Assembly (NCBI RefSeq): GCF_001558155.1
Contig: NZ_LOAS01000002.1
Coordinates: forward strand, 248,001 to 312,000
Direction of reading: 5' to 3'
From: Aliiruegeria sabulilitoris
Lineage (GTDB): Bacteria > Pseudomonadota > Alphaproteobacteria > Rhodobacterales > Rhodobacteraceae
Length of the DNA: 64,000 nucleotides
The notes under the pieces were generated by a model that did not search any database, was not told where the DNA came from, and saw only the letters and a list, made by a program, of their open reading frames with translations. This document shows positions 1 to 8,394 of the stretch, in pieces; the first letter of the stretch is position 1, and the number at the start of each line of letters is the position of its first letter. Both the position numbers and the translations under genes were made by a program.

Positions 1-143
1 GCAAAGAGCTCGCCCCATTTCTCGGCCGCCTCGTAACGCGGATTGCCCGGGTTGGCACCATGCGCGAAGATGACCTCATCGGCCTGCGCGGCCCCGGCCA
101 GCATCGTCGCGCCCATCAGGGCCGTGATCAACGTTGTCTTCAT
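1..143 (-). CDS. TRAP transporter substrate-binding protein, DctP-like (partial, N-terminus only)
   Basis: Only the first 47 codons lie in the window; the gene runs off the left edge. The start reads MKTTLITALMGATMLAGAAQA, a signal peptide with a likely cut after AQA, followed by DEVIFAHGANPGNPRYEAA, which is typical of the beginning of mature DctP-type solute receptors (periplasmic binding of organic acids for TRAP transporters). A strong GAGGAG ribosome site precedes the ATG. It is the last visible member of the minus-strand unit with the split transketolase and SDR, so the ligand is probably the substrate or precursor handled by those enzymes. No membrane subunits are visible on this side; they may lie further left, or the dctQM pair at 3518-5443 may serve it. 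Confidence 0.75.
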   Translation of the reverse strand, partial: MKTTLITALMGATMLAGAAQADEVIFAHGANPGNPRYEAAEKWGELF

Positions 144-189
144 GGTTTTCCTCCTCAAGAAAAGCAACTTCCGTCGCCGCGCGAGAAGT

Positions 190-226
190 CGCGGGCGTCC
201 CGCGCGGCCCCTTCGGTCGAAGGGGC
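190..226 (-). promoter_or_regulatory. Intercistronic stem-loops between SDR and dctP
   Basis: Two adjacent inverted repeats lie in the 165-bp gap between the SDR stop and the dctP start. One has 8-bp arms at 207-214 and 219-226 with a 4-nt loop; the other has CGCGGG/CCCGCG arms at 190-195 and 199-204. Neither is followed by a T-run on the minus strand, so simple termination is unlikely. Stem-loops just upstream of binding-protein genes often set mRNA stability and raise binding protein above its neighbours; that role is inferred here. Confidence 0.45.
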
Positions 227-308
227 TGCGGTTCGTGATTTCGTTTTCTGGATCAGCCGGTTTACGGCTCGGCGCCCTCAGCCGCCAAGCCGTTCAATGG
301 CCGGCGGC

Positions 309-1061
309 TCAGTGAATGAGCGAACCGCCGTTCACATCGACCTCGGTGCCGGTGCAATAGGCCGACAGGTCCGAGGCAAGGAACAGAGCGCAACCCGCGA
401 CATCGCTGGCCTCACCGGCGCGGCCCATCGGGATATCGGCCAGAACCATCTCCTTCATCTCCGGCGTCAGCTTGCCCTGCGTGATGTCGGTGGCGATGAA
501 GCCCGGGCAGATCGCGTTGACGCGGACATTGTCGGGGGCCAGTTCGCGGGCGGAGGCCTTGGTCAGGCCGAGCACACCGGCCTTGGCAGCGGAGTAATGC
601 GGACCGCCGAAGATGCCGCCGCCGCGCTGTGCGGAGACCGACGACATATTGACGATGGAGCCCGACTTGCGTCCGCGCATGTGCGGAACAACGGCCTGGG
701 TGCAGTAGAGCGTGCCGCGCAGGCTGACATCTGTCACCGCGTCATAATTCTCGGGTTCGATCTCCATGAATTTCAGCGGCTGGGTGATGCCGGCATTGTT
801 CACGAGGATGTCGATCTGGCCCCATTTGGCGATAAGCGCGTCCATGACCTGCTGGGCCTGCGCCTTGTCGATCACGTTGCAGGCCATGCCGACATGCTGC
901 GGGCCGAGATCGGCCGCGGCGGCTTCCGCCTGCGCCTGGTCGAGATCGAGGATCGCCACCGTCGCGCCATGCTCGGCAAAGAGTTTCGCGGTGGCCTTGC
1001 CCAGACCGCGCGGGGAGGCTGCGCCGGTGATGACGGCGAATTTGCCTTCAAGTAGTCCCAT
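309..1061 (-). CDS. SDR-family NAD(P)-dependent oxidoreductase
   Basis: A 250-residue short-chain dehydrogenase, the usual family length. The cofactor motif TGAASPRGLG lies near residue 12, NNAG follows mid-protein, and the catalytic tyrosine/lysine pair is in YSAAKAG. The C-terminus keeps the family pattern (DVNGGSLIH). I chose the ATG at 1061 because GGAG sits 6 bases upstream; the ATG four codons earlier has no ribosome site. It follows the split transketolase by 24 bp on the same strand, so it is in that operon, and probably oxidises or reduces a sugar or polyol feeding the transketolase. The exact substrate cannot be read from the sequence. Confidence 0.85.
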   Translation of the reverse strand: MGLLEGKFAVITGAASPRGLGKATAKLFAEHGATVAILDLDQAQAEAAAADLGPQHVGMACNVIDKAQAQQVMDALIAKWGQIDILVNNAGITQPLKFMEIEPENYDAVTDVSLRGTLYCTQAVVPHMRGRKSGSIVNMSSVSAQRGGGIFGGPHYSAAKAGVLGLTKASARELAPDNVRVNAICPGFIATDITQGKLTPEMKEMVLADIPMGRAGEASDVAGCALFLASDLSAYCTGTEVDVNGGSLIH

Positions 1062-1085
1062 TTTATTCTCCATTCGTGAGGGCTG

Positions 1086-2114
1086 TCAGAGCCAGCTTTT
1101 GATTTGCTCGCCTACGGCACGGCGAGAGATCCCGTACATGTCGTGCAGCGTCGGCAGGGCGCCGGCTTCGAGGAATTGATCCGGCAGGCCGATCTGGCGG
1201 AAGACCGGCACGACACCCGCCGTCAGCAGGGTCGTGGCCACGGCTTCACCCAGCCCGCCAAGCTTGGTGTGGTTCTCGGCCACCACGCAGAGCCGGCCCT
1301 TGCCGGCCTCGGCGAGGATGGTCTCGGTATCGAGCGGCTTGATCGTCGGGCAGTGCAGCACGGCGACATCGATGCCGTCCTTCGCCAGATCTTCGGCCGC
1401 GTCGAGCGCCCGCATCGTCATGATGCCGGTCGAGATCACGAGGACGTCCTTGCCCTCGCGGATCATCTGCGCCTTGCCCAGCTTGAACTGGTAGTCCGGC
1501 TTGTGCTTCTGCAGCACATTGGCGACCTGGCCGCGCAGCAGCCGCGCATAGACCGGGCCATTATAGGCCACGAGTTCGGGCACCATCTGCGCCACGTCCG
1601 TTGCGTCGCAGGGATCGACGATGGCGATATCCGGCAGCCCGCGGAAGATGGCGATGTCTTCGGTCGCCTGGTGGCTCGGTCCGTAACCGGAGGTGAGGCC
1701 CGGCAGGGCGCAACAGATCTTCACCTGCAGGCCTTCTTCGGCGATGGTCTGGGAGACGAAATCATAGGCCCGGCGCGATGCAAACACGGCATAAGTCGTG
1801 GCGAAGGGGATGAACCCTTCATGGGCGAGGCCGGCGGCGGTGCCCATCAGCGACTGCTCGGCCATGCCCATCTGGTAGAACCGGTCGGGATAGGCATTCG
1901 CAAAGACATGCAGGTCAGTGTATTTCGAAAGGTCCGCCGAGAGGCCGACAATACGCTCGTCCTTTTCCGCCATGGCGTTCAGCGCGTGGCCGAAAGGGGC
2001 GGCGACGGTGTCATACCCTTCCGCCTCAAGCGAGGCGATCATCGCGGAGGTGGCCTGTTTGCCCTCGGGAACCTTGCGAGGCTCATATTTGCGGGCGCGT
2101 GTCGCGGCGGTCAT
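1086..2114 (-). CDS. Transketolase, C-terminal subunit (pyrimidine-binding and C domains)
   Basis: 342 residues covering the Pyr and C-terminal domains of a split transketolase. The conserved glutamate that activates thiamine diphosphate is expected in QMGMAEQSLMGTAAG, and GYGPSHQATEDIA matches the family's Pyr domain. The gene starts inside the stop of the upstream N-terminal subunit (ATGA overlap at 2111-2114), so the two are translationally coupled and should form one enzyme. Two-subunit transketolases of this sort occur in catabolic operons for unusual pentoses and polyols as well as in pentose phosphate metabolism. The SDR and dctP in the same operon favour a dedicated catabolic role; the substrate is unknown. 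Confidence 0.9.
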   Translation of the reverse strand: MTAATRARKYEPRKVPEGKQATSAMIASLEAEGYDTVAAPFGHALNAMAEKDERIVGLSADLSKYTDLHVFANAYPDRFYQMGMAEQSLMGTAAGLAHEGFIPFATTYAVFASRRAYDFVSQTIAEEGLQVKICCALPGLTSGYGPSHQATEDIAIFRGLPDIAIVDPCDATDVAQMVPELVAYNGPVYARLLRGQVANVLQKHKPDYQFKLGKAQMIREGKDVLVISTGIMTMRALDAAEDLAKDGIDVAVLHCPTIKPLDTETILAEAGKGRLCVVAENHTKLGGLGEAVATTLLTAGVVPVFRQIGLPDQFLEAGALPTLHDMYGISRRAVGEQIKSWL

Positions 2115-2959
2115 TCCGGGGTCTCCTCGTCAAGAACGGCCAGGGCCTTTTGCCATTCGTCGGGCTCGACCCGCACGAAATGGGTGATCTCGCGTTCCTC
2201 CAGGAAGGGCACGCCCTTGCACATCTTGGTGTCGCAGATGATAACCCGAGGCGCAGCGGCCTCGTGATTGCGCGCGGCGTCGAAAGCGGCGACCAGCGCG
2301 TCTAGGTCGTTGCCGTCAACCCGCTGGGTGAACCAGCCAAAAGCCTCGAACTTGGCATCGATCGGCTCGGCCGAGCACATGCCGGTCGACGCGCCGTCAG
2401 CCTGTTGATTGTTGAAATCGACGATGCAGATCAGGTTGCCGAGCTTGTGATGGGCCGCGGCCATCGCCGCCTCCCAGGTCGAGCCTTCGCCAAGTTCGCC
2501 ATCGGACATCAGGTTGAACACGAAAGCCGGGCTATCCTTGCGCTTGAGCCCGAGCGCGCGCCCCACGGCCACGGAGAGACCGAGACCGAGCGAGCCGCCG
2601 CTCATCTCCATGCCGGGGGTGTAGCTGGCCATGCCGGACATCGGCATGCGGCTGTCGTCCATCCCGTAGGTGGCAAGCTCGTCCTCGGGCAGGATACCCG
2701 CCTCCATCAACGCCGCGTAGAAGGCGATGGCGTAGTGGCCGATGGAGAGTTGGTAGCGGTCGCGCCCTTCCCATTCGGGATCCTCGGCGCGGTACTCCAC
2801 CGCGTGAAAGAACGACACCGCAAGAACGTCGGCGACACCGAGCGCCTGTCCGACATAACCCTGCCCCTGAACCTCGCCCATCTGGATGGCTTTTCGACGG
2901 ATATTCCATGCTCGCCGTGCAAGCGAGACATTCGATCGTCTCTCGATCGAAGCTTCCAT
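2111..2959 (-). CDS. Transketolase, N-terminal subunit (thiamine diphosphate binding)
   Basis: 282 residues matching the PP (diphosphate-binding) half of transketolase. GHYAIAFYAALMEAG, the glycine-rich GSLGLGLSVAVGRALG, and SDGELGEGSTWEA followed by DFNNQQ make up the Mg/thiamine-diphosphate motif (GDGx-(n)-NN). The start is set at MEASIERRS because AGGAGG lies about 10 bases upstream; longer in-frame reading upstream is an extension into the intergenic region. It is the first gene of the unit SDR/transketolase/dctP, with its promoter presumably in the 2960-3472 gap. Confidence 0.9.
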   Translation of the reverse strand: MEASIERRSNVSLARRAWNIRRKAIQMGEVQGQGYVGQALGVADVLAVSFFHAVEYRAEDPEWEGRDRYQLSIGHYAIAFYAALMEAGILPEDELATYGMDDSRMPMSGMASYTPGMEMSGGSLGLGLSVAVGRALGLKRKDSPAFVFNLMSDGELGEGSTWEAAMAAAHHKLGNLICIVDFNNQQADGASTGMCSAEPIDAKFEAFGWFTQRVDGNDLDALVAAFDAARNHEAAAPRVIICDTKMCKGVPFLEEREITHFVRVEPDEWQKALAVLDEETPE

Positions 2960-3472
2960 TTTTCTTGATCCTCCTATGAGACGCTTCGAATTGCGTCCCC
3001 GTGGAGGGCATCTTGCGACAAACCATCGGGAAACGAAACAAACAAGAATTACCACTTTGCGTAGATGGAGTTAACATGGCGCCCGACAGCGTCCGATCCT
3101 TCGGATTTGGGCTCCGGCGGAGGCATTCTCCGGAAAGATGAAAGCCCAAGCGAGGCTCCAATTCCTCTTTCTCCGAATATCCTCGGGGATCACTCGCCAG
3201 AGTGCAGAGGGGGAAACGCTCCCTACCTACCTTGCGCTTGAAACCAAAACCGACGGTGGGGTGCTCTGGCCCCCAAACCAAGGCTGCCGGTGGCTGGAAA
3301 TGAGGCAGGAGGGCGCGGGGATCACCGAGTTTTCCCGTCTGCGGCGACAGGGCAGACCAACGTCGTCTTGTCGCTCGGTAAAGGGGTCTCACGAATTTAC
3401 GCTCGCAGAAATGGACGACACTGCCGGCCATTGCTGCGAGCGGAATTCATCGGCGAGGTACTAGAGAAGCGT
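2960..3472. other. Intergenic region without a convincing gene
   Basis: This gap of about 500 bp separates the dctQM terminator from the split transketolase. It should contain the promoter of the minus-strand transketolase unit. Open frames exist on both strands (for example + 3138-3464 and a long minus frame ending inside the transketolase gene), but their translations are Arg/Pro/Cys-rich, have no motif I recognise and no ribosome site. It could be a degraded gene or mobile-element scar. Confidence 0.5.
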
Positions 3473-3503
3473 GCCGCGCGCCGTGGGAGGTACGGCGCGC
3501 GGC
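3473..3503 (-). terminator. Hairpin terminator after dctM
   Basis: A perfect 12-bp GC-rich inverted repeat (arms 3473-3484 and 3492-3503) with a 7-base loop begins 15 bp after the dctM stop. On the minus strand it is followed by ACGCTTCTCT, which is only weakly T-rich. The position and perfection of the stem make it the likely end of the dehydratase-idnO-idnD-dctPQM transcript. Confidence 0.7.
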
Positions 3504-3517
3504 GTGGCCTTTCCCGG

Positions 3518-4843
3518 TCAGTCGAACCAGAACAGCGCGATCTGCGGGAAGGCAACCAGAAGACCCACTGCCAGGATCTGCATGGCAATGAACGGCAGCA
3601 GCGAGCGGAAGATGATTCCGAGCGTGATGTCGTCCGGAACCACGGACTTGAGGTAGAAAGCAGCCGGGCCGAAGGGCGGCGACAGGAAGCTCACCTGCAT
3701 GTTCATGCAGAACACCACGCCGAACCAGATCGGGTCGAGCCCGAGATTGCGGATGATCGGCACGAAGATCGGCATTGTCAGCAGCGCCACGCCAACCCAG
3801 TCGAGGAAGGCGCCGAGCACGAACAGGATCGCCATCATGAACAGCACGATCACGGTGGGGTTGTCGGAGATGCCGTACATCAGGTCCGAGATGAACTTGA
3901 TGCCGCCCATGAGGTTGTAGACCCCCACAAGCGCGGTGGCCCCGATGCCGATCCAGACGATCATACCGACAGTGGCCAGCGTCTGCATGGCCGCCCCCCT
4001 GAGCAGGCCCCAGGTGAACTCGCCGCGGATGACAGTCGAGAGCAGTACGCCGCCCACCCCGACCGCGGAGGCTTCCGTCACCGAGGCAATGCCGCCATAG
4101 ATCGATCCGAGCACGGCGATCACGACGAGGATCGGCAGAAAGAGCCCCTTGGCAAGGCGGATCTTCTCGGCGCCGGGAATATGCTCGACTTCCGGCGGAG
4201 GCACCGCGCCCGGGGTAAAATAGGCCCGGAACAGCACGTAGAGCACGTAGAAGGAGGCCAGCATGAAGCCGGGAATGAAGGCCGCGGTGAAGAGGTCGCC
4301 GATCGAGACCGAGGCGGTCAGGCCATAGATGATAAGCACGATCGACGGAGGCACCATTGTCCCGAGCGAACCACCTGCACAGACCACACCGATGGAGAGG
4401 TTGCGGTCATAGCCCTGGCGCAGCATCTGCGGCAGCGCCAGCAGGCCGAGCAGAACGACCTCGCCGCCGATGATCCCCGACATCGCCGCCAGGATGATCG
4501 AGACGAAGATGGTTTGCACCGCCACGCCGCCCCTGATCCGCCCACCGATGAGCTTCATCGCGTCGAAGAGGTCTCGCGCGATACCTGATCGGTCGAGAAT
4601 GGCCGCCATGAGGACGAACATTGGCACTGAGACAAAGACGAAGTTCTCGACGAAAGTGTAGATCCGCGAGGAAATGACCTGCACGGCAATCGGGCCGAAG
4701 CCCAGAAGCGCGAATGTCAGCGAGACGAGCAGCGTTACGAATGCCAGCGGCATGCCGGTGAGCAGCAGCACCACCATCAGGCCGAACATCATCAGCGTCG
4801 AGTTACCGATGCCGATCGCGGCGAAGTCGATGATAGCGTTCAT
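3518..4843 (-). CDS. TRAP transporter large permease, DctM-like
   Basis: 441 residues, almost entirely hydrophobic with about 12 or more membrane segments, the normal size for the DctM subunit that couples Na+ entry to substrate uptake. It shows family features such as GIIGGEVVLLGLLALPQMLRQGYD and CAGGSLGTMVPPSIVLIIYG. Its ATG follows the dctQ stop directly (TAAATG), so the two are coupled. With dctQ and a dctP-type receptor it forms a tripartite importer. The neighbouring idnD/idnO-like genes point to a hexonate-type sugar acid as cargo. A strong hairpin follows the stop. Confidence 0.92.
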   Translation of the reverse strand: MNAIIDFAAIGIGNSTLMMFGLMVVLLLTGMPLAFVTLLVSLTFALLGFGPIAVQVISSRIYTFVENFVFVSVPMFVLMAAILDRSGIARDLFDAMKLIGGRIRGGVAVQTIFVSIILAAMSGIIGGEVVLLGLLALPQMLRQGYDRNLSIGVVCAGGSLGTMVPPSIVLIIYGLTASVSIGDLFTAAFIPGFMLASFYVLYVLFRAYFTPGAVPPPEVEHIPGAEKIRLAKGLFLPILVVIAVLGSIYGGIASVTEASAVGVGGVLLSTVIRGEFTWGLLRGAAMQTLATVGMIVWIGIGATALVGVYNLMGGIKFISDLMYGISDNPTVIVLFMMAILFVLGAFLDWVGVALLTMPIFVPIIRNLGLDPIWFGVVFCMNMQVSFLSPPFGPAAFYLKSVVPDDITLGIIFRSLLPFIAMQILAVGLLVAFPQIALFWFD

Positions 4844-5443
4844 TTATTTCGTCTCCTCGGTGACGCGCCGGATGTAGTTCCACGAAAGGATCAGGAACTG
4901 GATCGTCATGAGGATCATCACGATCAGCAGGAAGGTCTTCACCAGCGCCGGGGTCGGCGGGTTCCAGGCAGAACCGGAACGCTCCATCCGAAAGTCACCC
5001 ACGGGCGAGAACAGCGCCTTTTGGGACATGATCCAGGCGGCATAGGTGAAGAAGCCTGCCGCGATGAAGGACGCGATGGCGATCACGATATCGAAGACCC
5101 GGCGCACGCGAGAGGGCAGGATGTCGTAGATCAGAACCACGCGGATATGGCTGTTGCGCGAGGCGCAGTAGAGCCCGCCATAGAGGAAGGAGATACCGCA
5201 GAGAAAGGTCGTCGTCTCATGTGCCCACACGGTCGGGCTGTTGAGCACGTAGCGCAGGAAGACCTCGATCAGCAGGATGCAAGCAGAGGCACAGATCGCA
5301 ACTGCGAAGACAAAGCCACCCGCGTTGATGAACTTGCCGAACAGGCCGGCCTCTCGGACGGCGCCACGGTCGACCTTGCGGGTGGGGGTTTCGGCCACGG
5401 CCGAAGGATCCAACTCTGGATCCATTTCTGTGTTTTCGGTCAT
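4844..5443 (-). CDS. TRAP transporter small permease, DctQ-like
   Basis: 199 residues with four predicted membrane helices, starting after a polar N-terminal tail of about 35 residues that is rather long for DctQ. The segment VFLRYVLNSPTVWAHETTTFL is the characteristic DctQ stretch at the end of helix 1, and SRNSHIRV follows as in the family. The stop codon abuts the dctM start. The upstream gene is the broken dctP, separated by a strong hairpin with a T-rich tail (5476-5499), an arrangement that usually keeps permease levels below receptor levels. Confidence 0.9.
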   Translation of the reverse strand: MTENTEMDPELDPSAVAETPTRKVDRGAVREAGLFGKFINAGGFVFAVAICASACILLIEVFLRYVLNSPTVWAHETTTFLCGISFLYGGLYCASRNSHIRVVLIYDILPSRVRRVFDIVIAIASFIAAGFFTYAAWIMSQKALFSPVGDFRMERSGSAWNPPTPALVKTFLLIVMILMTIQFLILSWNYIRRVTEETK

Positions 5444-5475
5444 TTGGGGATTTGCCCGTAAAAGGGAAAAGAAAT

Positions 5476-5499
5476 GGGCGGGCCAGGGCTGGCCCGCCC
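5476..5499 (-). terminator. Attenuator-type hairpin between dctP and dctQM
   Basis: A perfect stem (arms 5476-5484 and 5491-5499, extendable by one A-T pair) lies 16 bp downstream of the dctP stop. On the minus strand it is followed by ATTTCTTTTCCC, giving the look of a leaky intrinsic terminator. Partial termination here would produce more receptor than permease transcript. That function is inferred from position. Confidence 0.65.
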
Positions 5500-5515
5500 G
5501 GAAACAGGGCGTTTC

Positions 5516-6529
5516 TTAGTTCAGCAGACCGTTCTCGGTGAGATAGGCGGTCAACGTGTCATAGACTTTCTGAGCCATCGGCGAGCCCTCGGCGAGCGAC
5601 TTCCACTCTTCCTTGGCGATGGCGCGGAACTTGGCGCGCTCGTCGGCCGGCCAGTCATGCACGGTGATGCCTTCAGCCTTGGCGGTCTCGATGGCGGCGA
5701 GGTCGCGCGCCTTCAGGCCACCGACCTGATCGTCCTGGAACACCTTCACGGAGTCGTAGAAAGCTTGCTGGATGTCTTCCGGCAGCGCATCCCACTTCGC
5801 CTGGTTCATCGAGATCTCGACGAGCGGCAGCGAGTGGAAGCCCGGGTAGACCGGGTACTGGGCGACCTCGTTCATGCCGACTTCCTGGTTCACGGAGAAC
5901 ACGGAATAGTCGGCGGCGTCGATCACGCCCTTGTCCAGCGCGGTGTAAACCTCGGAGGCCGGCAGGTTCACCGGAGCCGCACCGGCGGCGCGGAAGACGT
6001 TGGCGATCGGGCCTTCCGGGGAGCGCATCTTGAGGCCCTTCAGATCGTCGACGCCGTCAAGCGGCACCTTGGAGACGAAAGCTTCCAGACCCGGGGTCGA
6101 CACGCCGATGAAGTGGACGCCATAGGGGGCTTCCAGTTCGCGCATCAGTTCCTTGCCGCCGCCATTCTCGACGAAGTCGATCATCTGGGCCGGGTCAGAC
6201 CATGCGCCGACCGGGTTGGCGATCAGGCCAAATGCCGGATCCTTGCTTGCCCAGTAGGAGCTGTCGCAAATATGGCCATCGAGCAGGCCGGCGCCGACGG
6301 CTTCGAGCGTCTCCTTGTAGTCGACGATCGTGCCCACGGGCAGCATCTCGACCGAGACCTTGCCGTCGGTCATTTCCTTGAGCGCCTCGGTCCAGGCAAC
6401 CTGATACTCGAAGTTCGGGTTGCCCGCCGGATCCGACGACTGGAAGCGGAAGCTTTATTCCAGGGCCGAGGCGCTAGACGCCGTGACGGAGAACGCGATG
6501 GCAGTGGTGAATGCGCGTGTGCGGTTCAT
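5516..6529 (-). pseudogene. TRAP substrate-binding protein DctP with in-frame stop codon
   Basis: Read from the ATG at 6529, codons 1-24 give MNRTRAFTTAIAFSVTASSA followed by SALE, a complete signal peptide. Codon 25 (6455-6457) is TAA, and the same frame then continues without a break as SFRFQSSDPAGNPNFEYQVA and a full DctP domain to 5516. The total of 337 positions matches the family. The next possible start, ATG at 6373, would make a 285-residue protein without an export signal, useless as a periplasmic receptor. So this is either a true nonsense mutation or a base-calling error. The gene lies between idnD and dctQM. If the stop is real, uptake would need the other receptor (such as the one at 1-143). 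Confidence 0.85.
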
Positions 6530-6580
6530 GGAGAGCGGCCCTTGCAGGATGGACATTGAAACAGGGGCCGCCTACCCCTG

Positions 6581-7615
6581 CTAGAAGCGGATTTGCACCT
6601 TCATGGCCTTCGCCTTGTTGGAGGCGAAGTCGAAGGCGGCGACGGCGTCTTCCACCGGGAAGTCGCCGGTGAGGACCGGTGCGAGATTCACGCGTCCGCG
6701 GTCGATCAGATCCGCTGCAACCGCAAATTCGTGGTCGAAGCGGAAGGAGCCGGAAATCTTGATTTCCTTGGTCACGACGAGGCTCAGCGGCAGCACCGGT
6801 TCGCTGCCCAGACCGACGGTGACGATCTGCCCGCCGGGGGTGACGACCTCGCAGGCGGTCTTGAGCGCGGGGGCGGCGCCGGAGCATTCGAAAACGCAGT
6901 CGATCCGACCCTTGTTCTCCCGTAGGGCATCAAGCGCCTCGGGCTCGGCCGAGAGGTCGATGCAGCGACCGGCGCCCATCTCAGCGGCGATCTTCAGCGG
7001 CGCGGGCGTGATGTCCGTGACGATGATCTCGGCCGCACCCGCGAGTTTCGCGGCGGCGACACATAGGCAACCGATGGGGCCCGAGCCCGAGATCAACACC
7101 CGCTTGCCCAGAAGCGCGCCGGCCTGATTGACGGCGTGCAGGCAAACAGAAAACGGCTCGCAGAGCGCCGCGAGACCGAGATCGGTTTCCGGCGACACCC
7201 GCACGGCCAGCTCGGCCGGCACGTTGACCTCGGCGCGGAACAAGCCCTGCTCATGCGGCATCCGCATGGCCGAGCCGTTGAAGCGCATGTCGAGGCATTC
7301 GTGGCGCATGTCCTTCTTGCAGAACTCGCAGGTCCCGCAAGGGCGCGAGGGGTTCACCGCGACCTTGTCGCCCACGGCGAGCCCGGTAACGCCCGCGCCC
7401 AGCTCGATCACGACGCCCGAGACCTCGTGGCCAAGCGCCATCGGCTGCTTGATGCGGACGGTGCCGAAACCGCCGTCATGGTAATAATGAAGGTCCGATC
7501 CGCAGATACCGCCGCGAGCGATCGCGACCTTGACCTCTCCTTCGCCTGCCGGCTGAGCGGCGTCGATTTCCTCGACACGAAGGTCATGCGGGGCGTGGAT
7601 GACAACAGCTTTCAT
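6581..7615 (-). CDS. idnD: Zinc-dependent alcohol dehydrogenase, L-idonate 5-dehydrogenase-like
   Basis: A 344-residue medium-chain dehydrogenase. Catalytic zinc ligands are Cys38 (GGICGSDLHYYHDGG) and His63-Glu64 (ALGHEVSG). Structural zinc cysteines are at about 93, 96, 99 and 107, and the NAD fold has GSGPIG. The stretch MRFNGSAMRMPHEQGLFR and the HYYHDGGFGTVRIK start are what I know from L-idonate 5-dehydrogenases, which oxidise L-idonate to 5-keto-D-gluconate. The gene lies 1 bp downstream of an IdnO-like SDR that would interconvert 5-ketogluconate and gluconate, which supports the assignment. Sorbitol/xylitol dehydrogenase activity cannot be excluded. Confidence 0.82.
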   Translation of the reverse strand: MKAVVIHAPHDLRVEEIDAAQPAGEGEVKVAIARGGICGSDLHYYHDGGFGTVRIKQPMALGHEVSGVVIELGAGVTGLAVGDKVAVNPSRPCGTCEFCKKDMRHECLDMRFNGSAMRMPHEQGLFRAEVNVPAELAVRVSPETDLGLAALCEPFSVCLHAVNQAGALLGKRVLISGSGPIGCLCVAAAKLAGAAEIIVTDITPAPLKIAAEMGAGRCIDLSAEPEALDALRENKGRIDCVFECSGAAPALKTACEVVTPGGQIVTVGLGSEPVLPLSLVVTKEIKISGSFRFDHEFAVAADLIDRGRVNLAPVLTGDFPVEDAVAAFDFASNKAKAMKVQIRF

Positions 7616-7616
7616 G

Positions 7617-8384
7617 TCAGAGCACCGAGATCATGCCGCCATCGACATAGATGAGCTGGCCGTTGATGTAATTGGAGGCGTTGGAGGCGAGGTAGATCGC
7701 CGTGCCGGCCATCTCTTCCGGCTGGCCCCAGCGACCGGACGGGGTCCGCTTGCAGACCCATTCGTTGAACTCCTCGTTCTCGATCAGGGCCGTGTTCATT
7801 TCGGTCGCCATGTAGCCCGGGCCGATGGCGTTGACCTGGATCCCCTTGGAGGCCCATTCGGCGGTCATGATCTTGGTCAGCATCCGCACGCCACCCTTGG
7901 CCGCGCCATAGGGGCTGACCGTTGCCCGCGCCGCGTCGGAGAGCAGCGAGCCGATATTGATGATCTTGCCGTGGCCGCGCGGGATCATCCGCTTGGCAGC
8001 TTCGCGGCCGCAAATGAAAACCGCCGTCAGGTTGACGTCGATGACCTTCTGCCAGTCCTTCGTCTCCAGCTCGATGATGGGCTTGCGGAACTGGATGCCG
8101 GCATTGTTGACCAGGATGTCGACCGCGACACCATCGGCGTCGAGCTTCTCGAAGGCGGCGACAATGGCGGCCTCGTCGGCCACGTCGAAGGGGGCGCCGA
8201 TGACATCGTAGCCTTCGGCCTTCATCTCCTTCACCGCTTCCTCGAGCCGTGCCTCGTTGACACCATTCAGAACGATACGGGCGCCGGCGGCAGCCATGCC
8301 CTCGGCCATTGCGCGGCCGAGGCCGCGGGAAGACCCGGTAATCATCGCGGTCTTGCCGCTGAGATCGAAGAGTTTCGTGCTCAT
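7617..8384 (-). CDS. idnO: SDR oxidoreductase, gluconate 5-dehydrogenase-like
   Basis: A 255-residue classical SDR with TGSSRGLG at about 17-24, NNAG, the catalytic YGAAKGG and the C-terminal YVDGG. The segment QFRKPIIELETKDWQKVID closely follows gluconate 5-dehydrogenase (5-keto-D-gluconate reductase). The gene sits between an enolase-superfamily dehydratase and the idnD-like gene in one tight minus-strand operon. Together IdnD and IdnO would convert idonate through 5-ketogluconate to gluconate. I see no gluconate kinase in the window; the neighbouring dehydratase could instead take gluconate to 2-keto-3-deoxygluconate. Confidence 0.85.
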   Translation of the reverse strand: MSTKLFDLSGKTAMITGSSRGLGRAMAEGMAAAGARIVLNGVNEARLEEAVKEMKAEGYDVIGAPFDVADEAAIVAAFEKLDADGVAVDILVNNAGIQFRKPIIELETKDWQKVIDVNLTAVFICGREAAKRMIPRGHGKIINIGSLLSDAARATVSPYGAAKGGVRMLTKIMTAEWASKGIQVNAIGPGYMATEMNTALIENEEFNEWVCKRTPSGRWGQPEEMAGTAIYLASNASNYINGQLIYVDGGMISVL

Positions 8385-8394
8385 TATCTTTTCC

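Noticed and set aside
3138-3464. 108-codon + strand frame in the gap before the terminator
   Set aside because: No ribosome site, no motif, unusual composition; kept only as part of the unexplained gap.
3290-4588. 432-codon + strand frame opposite dctM
   Set aside because: Asp/His/Arg-rich shadow of the hydrophobic DctM frame.
6371-6373. ATG 6373 as the true start of a shorter intact DctP
   Set aside because: The region upstream encodes conserved DctP sequence and a signal peptide in the same frame; the short form would lack export.
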